Positions 16,905 through 26,688 are shown, numbered from the stretch's first letter. The stretch: DNA of 64,000 nt from Zhihengliuella salsuginis (GCF_014651715.1 NZ_BMXK01000001.1:62001-126000); one strand, 5' to 3'. Made by a program: numbers and translations. The notes: generated by a model not told the origin, from the sequence alone.

Positions 16905-17279
16905 GTGGATGACTCCAAGCCGATCTTCCTGCAGGTTGCCGAGCGCATCGAGGCCGGTGTGCTGGACGGGACCTACGCCGAAGAGGAGCAGGTCCCGTCG
17001 ACCAACGAATTCGCCGCGTTCATGCGGATCAACCCGGCGACCGCCGGAAAGGGCATCACCCGGCTGGTCGAGTCGGGCGTCCTCTACAAGAAACGGGGCA
17101 TCGGCATGTTCGTCACGAGCGGCGCACGCGCACAGCTTCTCGCAGCGCGGCGAGAGAGCTTCGCCGAACAGTACATCCACCCTCTGCTGCAGGCAGCCGC
17201 GCACCTCGACCTCGACTCCGACGAGCTGGTCGGCATGATCAGAGAAGCCACACACGAACCCCTGGGGGAACCGCGATGA
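16905..17279 (+). CDS. GntR family regulator, YtrA type
   Basis: Repressor of 124 aa: an N-terminal winged helix (PIFLQVAERIEAGVLDGTY, then VPSTNEFAAFMRINPATAGKG) and a short helical dimerisation tail, the size of the YtrA subfamily. The GTG at 16905 is preferred because it follows the site AAAGGGG and leaves the operator upstream; an ATG at 16866 would begin inside the operator. It is the first gene of a module with an ABC ATPase and membrane protein, which such repressors usually control. Overlaps the next start in ATGA. Confidence 0.88.
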   Translation: MDDSKPIFLQVAERIEAGVLDGTYAEEEQVPSTNEFAAFMRINPATAGKGITRLVESGVLYKKRGIGMFVTSGARAQLLAARRESFAEQYIHPLLQAAAHLDLDSDELVGMIREATHEPLGEPR

Positions 17280-18220
17280 GCACTTCACACGTCGTTCAGG
17301 TCTCGGGCCTGAACAAGAGCTACGGGAAGACCCGGGTCCTGACGGACCTCGACTTCAGCATCGAGGAGAACACGATCACCGGTCTGCTCGGCCGCAACGG
17401 CGCCGGCAAGACCACGATCATGTCGATCCTCGCCGGCCAGGAGCCGAAGTCAGGCGGACGCGTGAGCGTCTTCGGGGCCGAGCCCTTCGAGAACGCCGAC
17501 GTCCTGGCCAACATGTGCTTCGTCCGCGAATCCCAGAAGTACCCGGAGGATTTCAAGACCTCGCACGTGCTCAAGACCGGCCCCTGGTTCTTCGAGAACT
17601 GGGACGCCGCCCTGGCGGACGAGCTCGTCGACGTCTTCCGCCTGCCCGTGAACACGCGCATCAAGAAGCTCTCGCGCGGGCAGCTCTCGGCGGTCGCCAT
17701 CATCGTCGGCATGGCCTCGCGCGCGCCGCTGACGATCTTCGACGAGCCCTACCTGGGCCTCGACGCGACGGCGCGCGGGCTGTTCTACGACTACCTGCTG
17801 CGCGACTTCATGGAGCACCCGCGCACCATCCTCATGTCCACCCACCTCATCGACGAGGTCTCCAACCTCCTCGAGAAGGTCGTCGTGATCGACCGCGGCC
17901 GCAAGGTGCTCGACACCGGGGTCGACGAGGCCCGCGACGCAGCGTTCACCGTGGCCGGGGGCGCCCAGGCGATCGACGCCGTCGTGCAGGACCGCAAGGT
18001 GCTCCGCCGGCAGAGCCTCGGCGGGCTCGCTTCGGTCACGGTCGACGGGTTTGCCGACGAGGCGATCCGCGCCCGCGCCGCCCAACACGGCGCGGAGATC
18101 GGGGCCGTCGGCCTGCAGGACCTCGTCTCCGCGTACGGCCTGATCGACGACCCGGCCGCCGCAGCCATCACGGGTGAACCCCGAACCCGCCAGAACGCCA
18201 CCGAGGAGGTCACGCGATGA
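17276..18220 (+). CDS. ABC transporter ATP-binding protein
   Basis: ATPase of 314 aa. The Walker A motif GRNGAGKTT is near residue 42, the signature is the degenerate LSRGQLSAVAIIVGMASR, Walker B is LTIFDEPYLGLD and the H-loop is STHLIDEV. A C-terminal region of about 90 residues follows, as in exporter-type ATPases. It energises the membrane protein encoded next (ATGA overlap) and is controlled by the YtrA-like repressor. The pair resembles exporters induced by cell-wall-active compounds, but the cargo is unknown. Confidence 0.92.
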   Translation: MSTSHVVQVSGLNKSYGKTRVLTDLDFSIEENTITGLLGRNGAGKTTIMSILAGQEPKSGGRVSVFGAEPFENADVLANMCFVRESQKYPEDFKTSHVLKTGPWFFENWDAALADELVDVFRLPVNTRIKKLSRGQLSAVAIIVGMASRAPLTIFDEPYLGLDATARGLFYDYLLRDFMEHPRTILMSTHLIDEVSNLLEKVVVIDRGRKVLDTGVDEARDAAFTVAGGAQAIDAVVQDRKVLRRQSLGGLASVTVDGFADEAIRARAAQHGAEIGAVGLQDLVSAYGLIDDPAAAAITGEPRTRQNATEEVTR

Positions 18221-18981
18221 GCACCGCCACCACGCACGCCGAACTGCCCGCACGCCACCGTCCGGGCTCGCTGTCCAAGATCGTCCGCCTGCACTTCGTC
18301 GACCGCTCCCGCATGATCGACGCGCCCCTGCTCATCATGGCCGGCGTCGCCGTTCTGATCATCGCGGTCATGCTGGTCCTGCAGTCCTTCACCGACGTCT
18401 CCCGCGCGGATCTCTCGGAGGGCTTCCGCTACAACCAGGCCGCGATCTGGTGCCTGAGCGGCTACATCATGAACGTCGGCGTCATGGCCTACGCGCGCAC
18501 CATGCCGTACGCGATGGGCCTGGGTGCCACCCGCCGCCAATACTTCTGGGGCACCACGGCGGCCCTGGCGCTGGAGGCGCTGATCATCGCCGCCATGATG
18601 ACCGTGTTCCTCTTCCTCGAGAAGGTCACGGGCCACTGGTTCACGGGCGCGCGCATGTTCGACACCTACCTGATCGGCGACGGCGACTACTCGAGCTTGT
18701 TCGTCCTGGGCTTCGGGATCGCGCTCGCGATGCTGTTCCTGGGCAGCCTCTTCGCAGCCGTCTACATGCGCTGGGGTCCGCCCGGCGTGATCGCCTCGAT
18801 CGCGGTGATCGTCCTGGCGGTCCTCGGCGTGGTCTCGATGGTGCTCGGCTTCGACCTCGACGTCATCGCCTGGTTCACGCCGTTCGCATTCTGGAAGGTC
18901 GCCGGCGTGCTCGTGCTGGTCTCCGCGCTCGCCGCGCTCGGCTCCTGGGGCGTGATGCGCCGGGTCCCGGTCGGTCGCTGA
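18217..18981 (+). CDS. ABC transporter membrane protein
   Basis: Integral membrane protein of 254 aa with about six hydrophobic segments and no soluble domain. It is the membrane partner of the ATPase just upstream, which it overlaps by four bases. No residue motif identifies the cargo. Together with the GntR gene this forms a three-gene, self-regulated export or stress-response module, closed by the hairpin at 18998. Confidence 0.85.
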   Translation: MSTATTHAELPARHRPGSLSKIVRLHFVDRSRMIDAPLLIMAGVAVLIIAVMLVLQSFTDVSRADLSEGFRYNQAAIWCLSGYIMNVGVMAYARTMPYAMGLGATRRQYFWGTTAALALEALIIAAMMTVFLFLEKVTGHWFTGARMFDTYLIGDGDYSSLFVLGFGIALAMLFLGSLFAAVYMRWGPPGVIASIAVIVLAVLGVVSMVLGFDLDVIAWFTPFAFWKVAGVLVLVSALAALGSWGVMRRVPVGR

Positions 18982-18997
18982 GCCGGCACAGTGAAGA

Positions 18998-19036
18998 GGT
19001 ACGACGACGGAGCCCGCCGAGCGCCGTCGTCGTACC
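18998..19036. terminator. Hairpin terminator with a recurrent stem
   Basis: An inverted repeat with 13-bp arms, GGTACGACGACGG and its complement, around a 13-base loop lies between the convergent ABC membrane gene and nadE. The same 13-bp stem recurs at 63821-63852 after the lipase gene. It is likely a bidirectional terminator made from a dispersed repeat. Confidence 0.7.
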
Positions 19037-19160
19037 ACTGCGTGCGGGGACACCCTGCCGCGCCGAACGCGGAGCCGATCCGACACACTCGAAACGCTCG
19101 GTACCACGGCTTTTCGGCTCCGCGTTGGAGCGGTCGTCCTCTGCTATGCCGGAGTGCTCG

Positions 19161-19982
19161 TCAGCGCCACCAGGAATCGAGGATCGTGACCGGGACCGTG
19201 CGTTTGTGGCGGGTGATCAGGTAGCGCCGCTCCAGCTTCTCGGCCGTGGCCTCGTCGATCTCGCGGCCCTCGAGGAAGTCGTCGATGGCGTCGTAGGTCA
19301 TGCCGAGCTCGTCCTCGTCTGAGCGGCCCGGCTGGTCGTCCAGCAGGTCGGCGGTCGGCACCTTCGACCACACCTGCTCCGGGGCGCCGAGGTGCTCGGT
19401 GAGCTGGCGGATCTGGCGCTTGTTCAGGCCGAAGAGCGGCAGGATGTCCGCGCCGCCGTCGCCGAACTTGGTGAAGAAGCCCGTCACGGATTCGGCGCCG
19501 TGGTCGGTGCCGACGACCAGCAGGTTGCGCTCGCCGGCCAGTGCGTACTGTGCCGCCATGCGCATGCGGGCCTTGGAGTTGCCCTTGTTGAAGTCGGAGA
19601 TCTCGCGGTCCGTGGTCTGTGCGAACTCGGCCTCGAGCCCGTCGACGGCGAGTTTCACGTTGAACGTCCAAGTGGTGGACGGCCGGATGAATTCGAGGGC
19701 CCGCTGGGCGTCGTCCTCGTCGGCCTGCACGCCGTACGGCAGGCGGACCGCCACGAAGTCCGCCTCGTGCCCGTCGGACTGCAGGTCCTCGGCCGCCAGC
19801 TGGGCGAGCCGGCCGGCCAGCGAGGAGTCCACGCCGCCGGAGATGCCGAGCACGAACCCGGCGGTGCCGGTCGCGAGCGCGTACTCCCTGAGGAACTGGA
19901 CGCGCCTCGCCACCTCCTCGGCAGGATCGATCTCGGGCGAAACGCCCATTTCTTCAACGATTCTCGCCTGCAGTTCGCGCAT
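19161..19982 (-). CDS. nadE: Ammonia-dependent NAD+ synthetase
   Basis: Last enzyme of NAD synthesis: amidates deamido-NAD with ATP and ammonia. 273 aa, the length of the ammonia-dependent form, with no glutaminase domain. The PP-loop motif [10 protein letters not shown] is near residue 45, and the substrate-binding stretches [28 protein letters not shown] and [14 protein letters not shown] are intact. ATG 19982 gives the usual start MRELQARIV; the frame's upstream extension is not conserved. Single gene, convergent with the ABC module. Confidence 0.96.
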   Translation of the reverse strand: MRELQARIVEEMGVSPEIDPAEEVARRVQFLREYALATGTAGFVLGISGGVDSSLAGRLAQLAAEDLQSDGHEADFVAVRLPYGVQADEDDAQRALEFIRPSTTWTFNVKLAVDGLEAEFAQTTDREISDFNKGNSKARMRMAAQYALAGERNLLVVGTDHGAESVTGFFTKFGDGGADILPLFGLNKRQIRQLTEHLGAPEQVWSKVPTADLLDDQPGRSDEDELGMTYDAIDDFLEGREIDEATAEKLERRYLITRHKRTVPVTILDSWWR

Positions 19983-20138
19983 GCAGCCAGCATACCGGCG
20001 CGGTGCCGAACCGAGCTGAGGCGGAGGGGTGCGAAACAAGAAATTCACGCGCAGTCCTTGGCACGTTCTCAATGAACTGCTTGGATTGAATCAAGACCCG
20101 GCCCTCGGCAGCAGGGCACGTTGTAAGGACAGGCCGCC

Positions 20139-21110
20139 ATGACCACTTCACGGTCCACCCCGCGCACCCCCGAACACCCTGCCCCGGAGCACTTCCTCCT
20201 CCACCTCAGCGACACCCACCTGCGGGGCGGCGACGCCGCGCTCGGCGGCACGATCGACGCCGAGGCCCGCCTGCAGATGATCTTCGCGGACCTCGAGGCC
20301 GCGGGATGCCGCCCGGAGGCCCTCCTGTTCACCGGGGACCTCGCCGACAAGGGCGAACCCGACGCCTACGCGAAGCTCCGGGCGATCGTCGAGCCCGCCG
20401 CCCGGCGGATGGGAGCCGACGTCGTCTGGGCGATGGGCAACCACGACGACCGCGGCGCCCTGCGCGCCGGCCTCCTGGACGAGGCGCCCAGCGCCGACCC
20501 GCTGGATACGGTGCACTGGCTGGGCGGGCTGCGCATCGTCGTCCTCGACACGTCGGTCCCCGGGGCCCACCACGGGGAGCTGACCGGCGGGCAGCTGGAC
20601 TGGCTCGCGGCCGAGCTCGCGACCGACGCCCCGGAAGGCACCCTCCTGGCGCTGCACCACCCGCCGGTCCCGAGCGTCCAGCCGCTCGCGGTCCTCGTGG
20701 AGCTCCGCGGGCAGGCGGAGCTGGCCGAGGTGCTCCACGGCACGGACGTGCGCGCGATCCTCGGCGGGCACCTGCACTACTCGACGGCGGCGACTTTCGA
20801 CGGCATCCCCGTCTCCGTCGCCTCGGCCACCTGCTACACGCAGGACCTCGCCGCCACCGTGGACGCCGAGACCGGCATCCGCGGCACCCGCGGCCGCGAC
20901 TCCGCCCAGTCCTACAACCTGGTCCACGTCTTCCCGGACACGGTGGTGCACTCCGTGGTCCCGGCCGCCGGGGGAGAGGATTTCGGCGAGATCATGACCC
21001 CGCTCCAGGTCCAGCGGGTCCTGGAGGAGCACGGCATCCGGTACGACGGCGGGGCGGAGTCCGCGTCGGCCTGGCACCGGGGCGCCGTGCGCCAGGGCGC
21101 GCGGGGCTAG
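20139..21110 (+). CDS. cpdA: Metallophosphoesterase, CpdA-like cAMP phosphodiesterase
   Basis: Calcineurin-like phosphoesterase of 323 aa. The two-metal site motifs occur in order: [30 protein letters not shown] and GGHLHYS. This set and the length match class III cyclic-nucleotide phosphodiesterases (CpdA/Rv0805 type), which cleave cAMP and related esters. The symbol is by family only. The N-terminal 20 residues and C-terminal 40 residues are outside the core. Site AAGGACAGG precedes ATG 20139. Confidence 0.85.
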   Translation: MTTSRSTPRTPEHPAPEHFLLHLSDTHLRGGDAALGGTIDAEARLQMIFADLEAAGCRPEALLFTGDLADKGEPDAYAKLRAIVEPAARRMGADVVWAMGNHDDRGALRAGLLDEAPSADPLDTVHWLGGLRIVVLDTSVPGAHHGELTGGQLDWLAAELATDAPEGTLLALHHPPVPSVQPLAVLVELRGQAELAEVLHGTDVRAILGGHLHYSTAATFDGIPVSVASATCYTQDLAATVDAETGIRGTRGRDSAQSYNLVHVFPDTVVHSVVPAAGGEDFGEIMTPLQVQRVLEEHGIRYDGGAESASAWHRGAVRQGARG

Positions 21111-21238
21111 GAACTGGGCCGCCGACGGTCGCTGATTGCGCGTTTCGGAGCCCGGCTCCCGGCCCCCGGCCGCCGAATGGAGGTGTGATACCTCAGTTGG
21201 TTGAATAGGGTGGTTCCCACCTCCGGAGAAGGGCCGAG

Positions 21239-22255
21239 ATGAAAACCCCGATCGCAAGTTCCGACTACCACACCGCCGGCGAGCCGTTCCGGATCGTCGA
21301 GTCGATCCCCTTCGAATTCGAGGGCGACACCGTGGCCGAGCGCCGTGCGAACGCCATGCGCGGCGGCGACATCGATTGGCTGCGCCAGGTGCTGTGCCTC
21401 GAGCCGCGCGGCCACGCCGACATGTACGGAGGGTTCATCACCCCGCCCGACGACGATGGCGCGGACTTCGGTGTGCTGTTCTGGCACAAGGACGGCTTCT
21501 CGACGGCATGCGGGCACGGGACGATCGCGCTCGGCGTCTGGGCCCTGCAGCGCGGCCTCGTGGCCCCGGATCCGTCAGGCTCCACCGACGTGACGGTCGA
21601 CGTCCCCTCCGGCCGCGTCACGGCCCGCGTGCACACCGAGGGCGAGCGGGTGACCGCCGTCGACTTCATCAACGTACCGAGCTACGTTCTGGCCACGGAC
21701 GTTCCACTCGCGACGTCCCGCGGTGAGGTCTCCGTGGATGTCAGCTTCGGCGGAGCCGCCTACGCCCAGGTCGACGCCGCGACGCTCGGACTGGAGGTGG
21801 CTCCGGAGAACGTCACCGAGCTGATCGCGATCGGCCGCGAGATCAAGTGGGCGCTGAACGATTCCGAGCACGCCCGCCACCCCTCGGACGACCGTCTGAG
21901 CGGCATCTACGGGACCATCATCCACGAGCGGCTCCCGCCCGGGGCCGACGGCGAAGTCCGTTACCGCAACATCACCGTGTTCGCGGACGGCCAGGTGGAC
22001 CGCTCGCCGACCGGTTCGGGGACGGCCGCCCGCGTCGCCACGCTCGTCGCCAGCGGTGAGCTGGGCGACGGCGGTACGTTCGTCAACGAGTCCGTCGTCG
22101 GCTCGGCGTTCACGGCGCGCATTGCGGAACGACTTGAGGTTGAGGGTCGCGCCGCCGTCGTTGCCGAGGTGCGGGGCACGGCCTACAAGACGGGCGAGCA
22201 CCGCTTCGAGGTGGATCCGCACGACCCGCTGGTCCCCGGGTTCGTGCTCCGCTGA
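21239..22255 (+). CDS. Proline racemase-like trans-3-hydroxy-L-proline dehydratase
   Basis: Member of the proline racemase fold, 338 aa. The first catalytic position is Cys in ACGHGT (about residue 90), but the second is Thr in DRSPTGSGT (about residue 256) where racemases and 4-hydroxyproline epimerases have Cys. The Cys/Thr pair is the mark of trans-3-hydroxy-L-proline dehydratases, which give delta1-pyrroline-2-carboxylate. The partner reductase is not next to it. ATG 21239 follows CGGAGAAGGG. The fold is certain; the activity is deduced from the residue pair. Confidence 0.82.
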   Translation: MKTPIASSDYHTAGEPFRIVESIPFEFEGDTVAERRANAMRGGDIDWLRQVLCLEPRGHADMYGGFITPPDDDGADFGVLFWHKDGFSTACGHGTIALGVWALQRGLVAPDPSGSTDVTVDVPSGRVTARVHTEGERVTAVDFINVPSYVLATDVPLATSRGEVSVDVSFGGAAYAQVDAATLGLEVAPENVTELIAIGREIKWALNDSEHARHPSDDRLSGIYGTIIHERLPPGADGEVRYRNITVFADGQVDRSPTGSGTAARVATLVASGELGDGGTFVNESVVGSAFTARIAERLEVEGRAAVVAEVRGTAYKTGEHRFEVDPHDPLVPGFVLR

Positions 22256-22404
22256 CCGGGTGATGCGGCTCCTGCGCCGCAAAGAACCTGCCGCCCCGCG
22301 CCGAGTAGTCACGAAATGCTGAGATTTCCACGGATCACAGCTCTCAGCGACGACTGGCTGGTGCCGGATCGCAGTCAGTGACGACTCGACCCGGGGCTGC
22401 AGGA

Positions 22405-24036
22405 CTACGGCGTCTCGCGCTCCCACGGTGCCACGATCGGGAAGTACTTCTCGAGGAAGTCGGTCACGACCTCCTGCCGCTCCTTGGCGGAGACCTCGGG
22501 GAACGAACCGTCGTTGAGGCAGAAGAAGTCCTGGTTGCGCTTGCGCACCAGCTTCGACAGGCTGTCCAATCCGGAGAACATCGTGGTGTCGACGTACTTC
22601 ACCTTCGCCCCCACCTTGGTCACGGCGCGCCCGGTGAGCAGCGCGTAGTAGTGGTAGAGCGAGTTCGTCACGGAGATGTTGTCCTTCGCGCGGAACCGGC
22701 TCGCGGCCGTGGACGCGAACTCCTCGGAGAACGTCTCCTCCATCTCGTGCAGGACGCTGCGGCGCAGCGGGGCCGCCGTGTGCTCCAGATGGCGCGTCGT
22801 GATGCGGCCGAACCGGTCGTGCAGCAGGCGGCGGTTCACGCGGGCCGCGTTCTCGAATCCCGAGCGGTCCAGGTGGTTGTCGCCGAGCCCGATCCGGGTC
22901 TCCGCCTCGATGAACTTGGTGATGCCGCCCGGGGAGAAGAACATGTCCGGTCCGAGCGGGCGCCCGAAGAACATGTCGTCGTTCGAGTACAGGAAGTGCT
23001 CGGAGAGGCCCTCGATGTGCTGCAGCTGCGCCTCGATGGCCTGCGAGTTGAACACGGGCAGCACGTCCGCGTCGCGGAAGTGGTCCTCGGCCCGAACGAT
23101 CGTGACGTCCGGGTGCTCCGCGTCCAGCCACGCCGGGATCGGCGAGTCCGTGCAGATGTAGACGTGGCGGACCCACGGGGCGAACATGTGGATGGAGCGC
23201 AGCGCGTACTTCAGCTCGTCGATCTGCCGGTAGCGCGCCTCGTCGTCGTCCCCTTCGCCGACCACGACGTTCTCCATGAAGGAGGCCCGGTAGCGCTGGA
23301 AGTCCAGGTTGTTCCCGTCAACCCAGGAGAAGACGATGTCGATGGGGAAGTCGATGTCCGTCGCGTGGTCGGAGAACATGTTCTCGATCGTGGACCAGAC
23401 GCGCCCGTACCGCTGGACGGTCCCGCGCACGGCCTCGTCGGCGGGGATCGTGCGGCGGGTCAGGGAGTTCTCGATGGGCAGCTTGACGGTGCCGTCGTCG
23501 TCGAACTTCCACAACTCCACCTGCACACCCGTGCCCTGGCCGTAGCCGAGGCCGCCGATCGGCTCGACGCGCGGGCGGTAGAGCCGGAACATGCGGGCCT
23601 TGGAGCTCAGGCTCAGCTTCCCGTCGGCGACCAGCAGCGCCTTGTCCCGGCGGGTGTCGACGCTCAGCGAGTAGAACGGCTCGTCCGCACAGGCCGTGAC
23701 GAGGGCCGCGCGCAGGCGCTTGCGCTGCTTCCAGTCGACGGCCACGACGGGGCGCGCGTCGCTGCCGCGGACGAGCAGGTGCTCGATCCCGGCCGCGTCC
23801 AGGGCGTCGCGGACGAACAGCAGGTCGATCACCATCGCGTCGCTGGGCGTGATGGTCCGGTTGGCGAGGGCGTAGCGACCCTTGTGCCGTACGACGTCGT
23901 CGCGTCCGGAGAAGCGCGCGCTCGCCTCGGCGCTGGTCACCTCCGTGATCTCGCCGGTTCTCGATTCCGGCTCGGGCGCGGCGTGGTAGATCTCCGACGG
24001 GAATGCCGCGTTCTGGGGGTGACCGTGTGGGGTCAT
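22405..24036 (-). CDS. Stealth family phosphotransferase (surface polysaccharide)
   Basis: Hexose-1-phosphoryltransferase of the Stealth family, 543 aa, which builds phosphate-linked surface polysaccharides from nucleotide sugars. The conserved blocks are present: FPIDIVFSWVDGNN (CR1), DELKYALRSIHMFAPWVRHV (CR2), HFLYSNDDMFFGRPL (CR3) and a C-terminal KDNISVTNSLYHYYA region (CR4). An N-terminal domain of about 230 residues precedes CR1. The gene starts right after the stop of a MarR-like gene, so they form an operon. Close relatives make cell-wall glycopolymers of Gram-positives. Confidence 0.88.
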   Translation of the reverse strand: MTPHGHPQNAAFPSEIYHAAPEPESRTGEITEVTSAEASARFSGRDDVVRHKGRYALANRTITPSDAMVIDLLFVRDALDAAGIEHLLVRGSDARPVVAVDWKQRKRLRAALVTACADEPFYSLSVDTRRDKALLVADGKLSLSSKARMFRLYRPRVEPIGGLGYGQGTGVQVELWKFDDDGTVKLPIENSLTRRTIPADEAVRGTVQRYGRVWSTIENMFSDHATDIDFPIDIVFSWVDGNNLDFQRYRASFMENVVVGEGDDDEARYRQIDELKYALRSIHMFAPWVRHVYICTDSPIPAWLDAEHPDVTIVRAEDHFRDADVLPVFNSQAIEAQLQHIEGLSEHFLYSNDDMFFGRPLGPDMFFSPGGITKFIEAETRIGLGDNHLDRSGFENAARVNRRLLHDRFGRITTRHLEHTAAPLRRSVLHEMEETFSEEFASTAASRFRAKDNISVTNSLYHYYALLTGRAVTKVGAKVKYVDTTMFSGLDSLSKLVRKRNQDFFCLNDGSFPEVSAKERQEVVTDFLEKYFPIVAPWERETP

Positions 24037-24495
24037 CTACTGACTCTCTCCTTCCGGGCCGGAACCGTCCCAGCCCAAGTTCTCCGCCATGCGCTGCAGG
24101 GAGCCCACGGTCGTCGCGTACTGCTCGGCTGTGATGCCGGCGCTGGAGGCCTCGCGCATGTTGGTGACGACCTCATTGAGCTTCTCCCAGCCCGTGCCGC
24201 CCTGGCCGCTGAGCGAGAGGACTCCGCCGTCGCTGACGATCCACCCGGACTCGATGAGCTCGGCCAGATGCTCGTCGAGCGTGTCCGGCTCGTCGGCGGG
24301 CGTCGGCGCCAGGTAGGGGCCGAGCGCGTGTGTGAGCTCGTCGTGGGTGGCGGGCTTCTTGGCGAGCGTGTTCAGCAGCTGCCACTGCAGCCGTGTGACT
24401 CCGTGCTCCTCGAGCACGACCGCGAACTGCTTCGCGATCAGGGAGTCCACGAGCTTCAGCCAGAAGCCGAGCGGGCGATCATGATTCTCGGTCAC
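24037..24495 (-). CDS. MarR-like winged-helix protein
   Basis: Protein of 152 aa with a MarR-type winged helix: helix LQWQLLNTLAKKP, recognition helix THDELTHALGPYL, and a wing around SGWIVSDGGVLSLSGQG, between helical ends. It starts at GTG 24495 behind a near-perfect site AAGGAGG. Its stop abuts the ATG of the Stealth gene, so it may regulate surface polysaccharide synthesis. Family call from pattern; the target is an inference. Confidence 0.72.
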   Translation of the reverse strand: MTENHDRPLGFWLKLVDSLIAKQFAVVLEEHGVTRLQWQLLNTLAKKPATHDELTHALGPYLAPTPADEPDTLDEHLAELIESGWIVSDGGVLSLSGQGGTGWEKLNEVVTNMREASSAGITAEQYATTVGSLQRMAENLGWDGSGPEGESQ

Positions 24496-24599
24496 CTTGA
24501 CCTCCTTCTGCGCGGGTCCTCGATAGGCCCAGCGTAGACCCTGGAACCCGTTCTGTCTTGGGCGGGCGTCGCGGCGCGCGAGACACTAGAATCGTGAAC

Positions 24600-25160
24600 A
24601 TGACTTCCCACGCTGACGCCCGCGCCCGCCTGCTCGAACTCATCAAGGAACTCGCCGTCGTGCGCGGCAAGGTGACACTGTCCTCCGGCAAGGAGGCCGA
24701 CTACTACATCGATCTGCGCCGCATCACCCTGCACCATGAGGCCTCCCGTCTGGTCGGCGAGGTCATGCTGGGGCTGCTCGACGACGCCGGCATCGACTTC
24801 GAGACGGCCGGCGGCCTGACGATGGGCGCCGACCCGGTCGGCACCGCCCTGATGCACGCAGCGGGCGACCAGGACCGGGCGATCGACGCGTTCGTGGTCC
24901 GCAAGGCCCAGAAGTCCTACGGCATGGGCCGCCAGGTCGAGGGGCCCGGCGTGGACGGACGTGACGTCGTCGTACTGGAGGACACGTCCACTACTGGAGG
25001 GTCCGCACTGACGGCCGTCGAGGGCGTGCGCAAGGCGGGCGGAAACGTGAAGGCGGTGGCCGTGATCGTGGACCGCGACACGGGCGCCAAGGAGCGCATC
25101 GAGGCCGAGGCCGAGGTGCCCTACCTGTTCGCGTTCGGACTCGACGAGCTGGGCCTCTAG
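24600..25160 (+). CDS. pyrE: Orotate phosphoribosyltransferase
   Basis: Transfers phosphoribose from PRPP to orotate in pyrimidine synthesis. 186 aa. The PRPP-binding motif VVVLEDTSTTGGSALTA is near residue 125, and the N-terminal KVTLSSGKEADYYIDLR stretch is typical. ATG 24600 gives the standard N-terminus; the longer frame to 24558 has no support. Not next to other pyr genes, as is usual in actinobacteria. Confidence 0.95.
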   Translation: MTSHADARARLLELIKELAVVRGKVTLSSGKEADYYIDLRRITLHHEASRLVGEVMLGLLDDAGIDFETAGGLTMGADPVGTALMHAAGDQDRAIDAFVVRKAQKSYGMGRQVEGPGVDGRDVVVLEDTSTTGGSALTAVEGVRKAGGNVKAVAVIVDRDTGAKERIEAEAEVPYLFAFGLDELGL

Positions 25161-25164
25161 ACCC

Positions 25165-25680
25165 ATGACGGTGCGGGTCCGCGATTTCGGCCAAGACGAC
25201 GCCGCGTTCCTGGGCGCCCTCGCCCGGGATCCACGGGTGGTCCGGTTCGTCGGCGACGGGACCGTCTGGTCCGATGCCTACATCGCCGAGCGCACGGCGC
25301 AGGCCCTGACGCCGGGAGCGTGGGGCGAGGTCGGGGCCACGCGCTGGGTCACGCTCTGGTGCGACGAGGCGGGCGAGGAGCCCGGCGAGCACCGCATCGG
25401 GCTCGCGCTGGCCATGTTCAAGGACCTGGGCGGAGATATCGGGGAGTGCACTGAGATCGGCTACTGGCTGGACCCGGACTTCTGGGGCTGCGGCCTGGCC
25501 AAGCCCATGGTCGCCGCGGTCGCCGACTGGGTCGAGGCCAACGCGGCGGAGCCCGGCGGACCGCACCTGGTGGCCAGGATCGCGCCGGACAACGCCGCCA
25601 GCGCGGCGACGGTCCGTGGGCTCGGCTTCGAGTACACGGGCGCGAGCGAGGGGCTCGACGTCTACACGCGCTCCCGCTAA
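25165..25680 (+). CDS. GNAT family acetyltransferase
   Basis: N-acetyltransferase of the RimJ/RimL type, 171 aa. The core reads EIGYWLDPDFWGCGLAKPMV (acetyl-CoA-binding strand and loop), then LVARIAPDNAASAATVRGLG and FEYTGASEGLDVY, the usual end of this subfamily. It begins four bases after pyrE and may be cotranscribed. The acceptor (protein N-terminus, amino acid or antibiotic) cannot be told. It is the last typical high-GC gene before the A/T-richer segment. Confidence 0.85.
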   Translation: MTVRVRDFGQDDAAFLGALARDPRVVRFVGDGTVWSDAYIAERTAQALTPGAWGEVGATRWVTLWCDEAGEEPGEHRIGLALAMFKDLGGDIGECTEIGYWLDPDFWGCGLAKPMVAAVADWVEANAAEPGGPHLVARIAPDNAASAATVRGLGFEYTGASEGLDVYTRSR

Positions 25681-25824
25681 TGAATTCAGGTCTACTCGCC
25701 GTCGTCGGTGCCTAGCTCTGGAGGCCCAGTGCGAAGTAAGCCCAGTCTGTTGATGGCTGGTGCACTACGGACGCGCCCGATCTACACGAGTTGGTCTTGA
25801 TGGAGAGCAGGCCAACGCCTGAAC

Positions 25825-26688
25825 CTACGGGGTGGCCACTTCCACGTCCGCCCGGTCAATAGCCGCCAGCCAGGCCTCAAAGGCGTCGCGGACCTTGTTG
25901 TAGCTGGCAGTGTTTGATTTGCCGGACATGTCGACTCCTATAATAAGAAGAGATGCGTCGAATGCCAGGTCAGCGAGTTCAGTTCGTCCCAAACAGCTAG
26001 GGGAAGAATTCTCAGACAAGTTGGAAACTGTGTCATAAAATACCTCGACGGTTTCATGGTGATCGGTAGCACCGATACTCAGGATGACCATCTCCCATGA
26101 TGACGCGACGAGTGCAATGGACGAGTCTGCGACGCACACGGATGGCGCCGTGTCCTGCCCTCCATATTCAGGGGGCAGCTTCTTAACCCGGGTTGCTAGG
26201 GCGGTCGCATAGTCGTCCAGAGTGCTGCCGGCGAGGCATGTCTCTCCGGCCTGAAGGGCGGCTAGCATCATCTCCTGAGCCGGAATGTCGAGCGATGCGT
26301 CCCCCTTCTCAACAACATCCACGACGGTCTGCGGTCCGGACGAAAGGTCATTGATTGCGTCGACGTAGAGCGGGTTTGCGATGTCCGCGAGTTCATCGAG
26401 CTCCTCTGCTAAATCCTTCGCAGCCTGATAGGCGCTGTTATCGATCTCCGCGGTGTTCATAATCTCGACGGTGTAGTCTGCCACTCGTAGTCCGAGCGCA
26501 TTATCGCCGTTCCCGACCAAGCGGTCGCAAGTGGCCTTGCTCGATAGCGACTCAGATTCCGTTGAAAGTGCCGCGTTTGAGGATGAGGGCCCTGGAGTAG
26601 GCGAGGACGATGGTTCGGTCCCAGCAGAACCGCACCCAATTGTTGCCAAAATAAGCGGCAGGATGACATAGGTAGGCCGGTACTTCAT
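25825..26688 (-). CDS. Lipoprotein of unknown function
   Basis: Secreted lipoprotein of 287 aa. A hydrophobic leader ends in the lipobox ATIGC (Cys about residue 19), followed by a serine/proline-rich linker (about 20-50) and a mostly helical, acidic domain with four cysteines. No family is recognised. Codon use has far more A/T in third positions than neighbouring genes, indicating recent acquisition. ATG 26688 follows a GAGGAA site. It is on the opposite strand from the AlbA_2 gene, with 453 bases between them. Confidence 0.8.
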   Translation of the reverse strand: MKYRPTYVILPLILATIGCGSAGTEPSSSPTPGPSSSNAALSTESESLSSKATCDRLVGNGDNALGLRVADYTVEIMNTAEIDNSAYQAAKDLAEELDELADIANPLYVDAINDLSSGPQTVVDVVEKGDASLDIPAQEMMLAALQAGETCLAGSTLDDYATALATRVKKLPPEYGGQDTAPSVCVADSSIALVASSWEMVILSIGATDHHETVEVFYDTVSNLSENSSPSCLGRTELADLAFDASLLIIGVDMSGKSNTASYNKVRDAFEAWLAAIDRADVEVATP

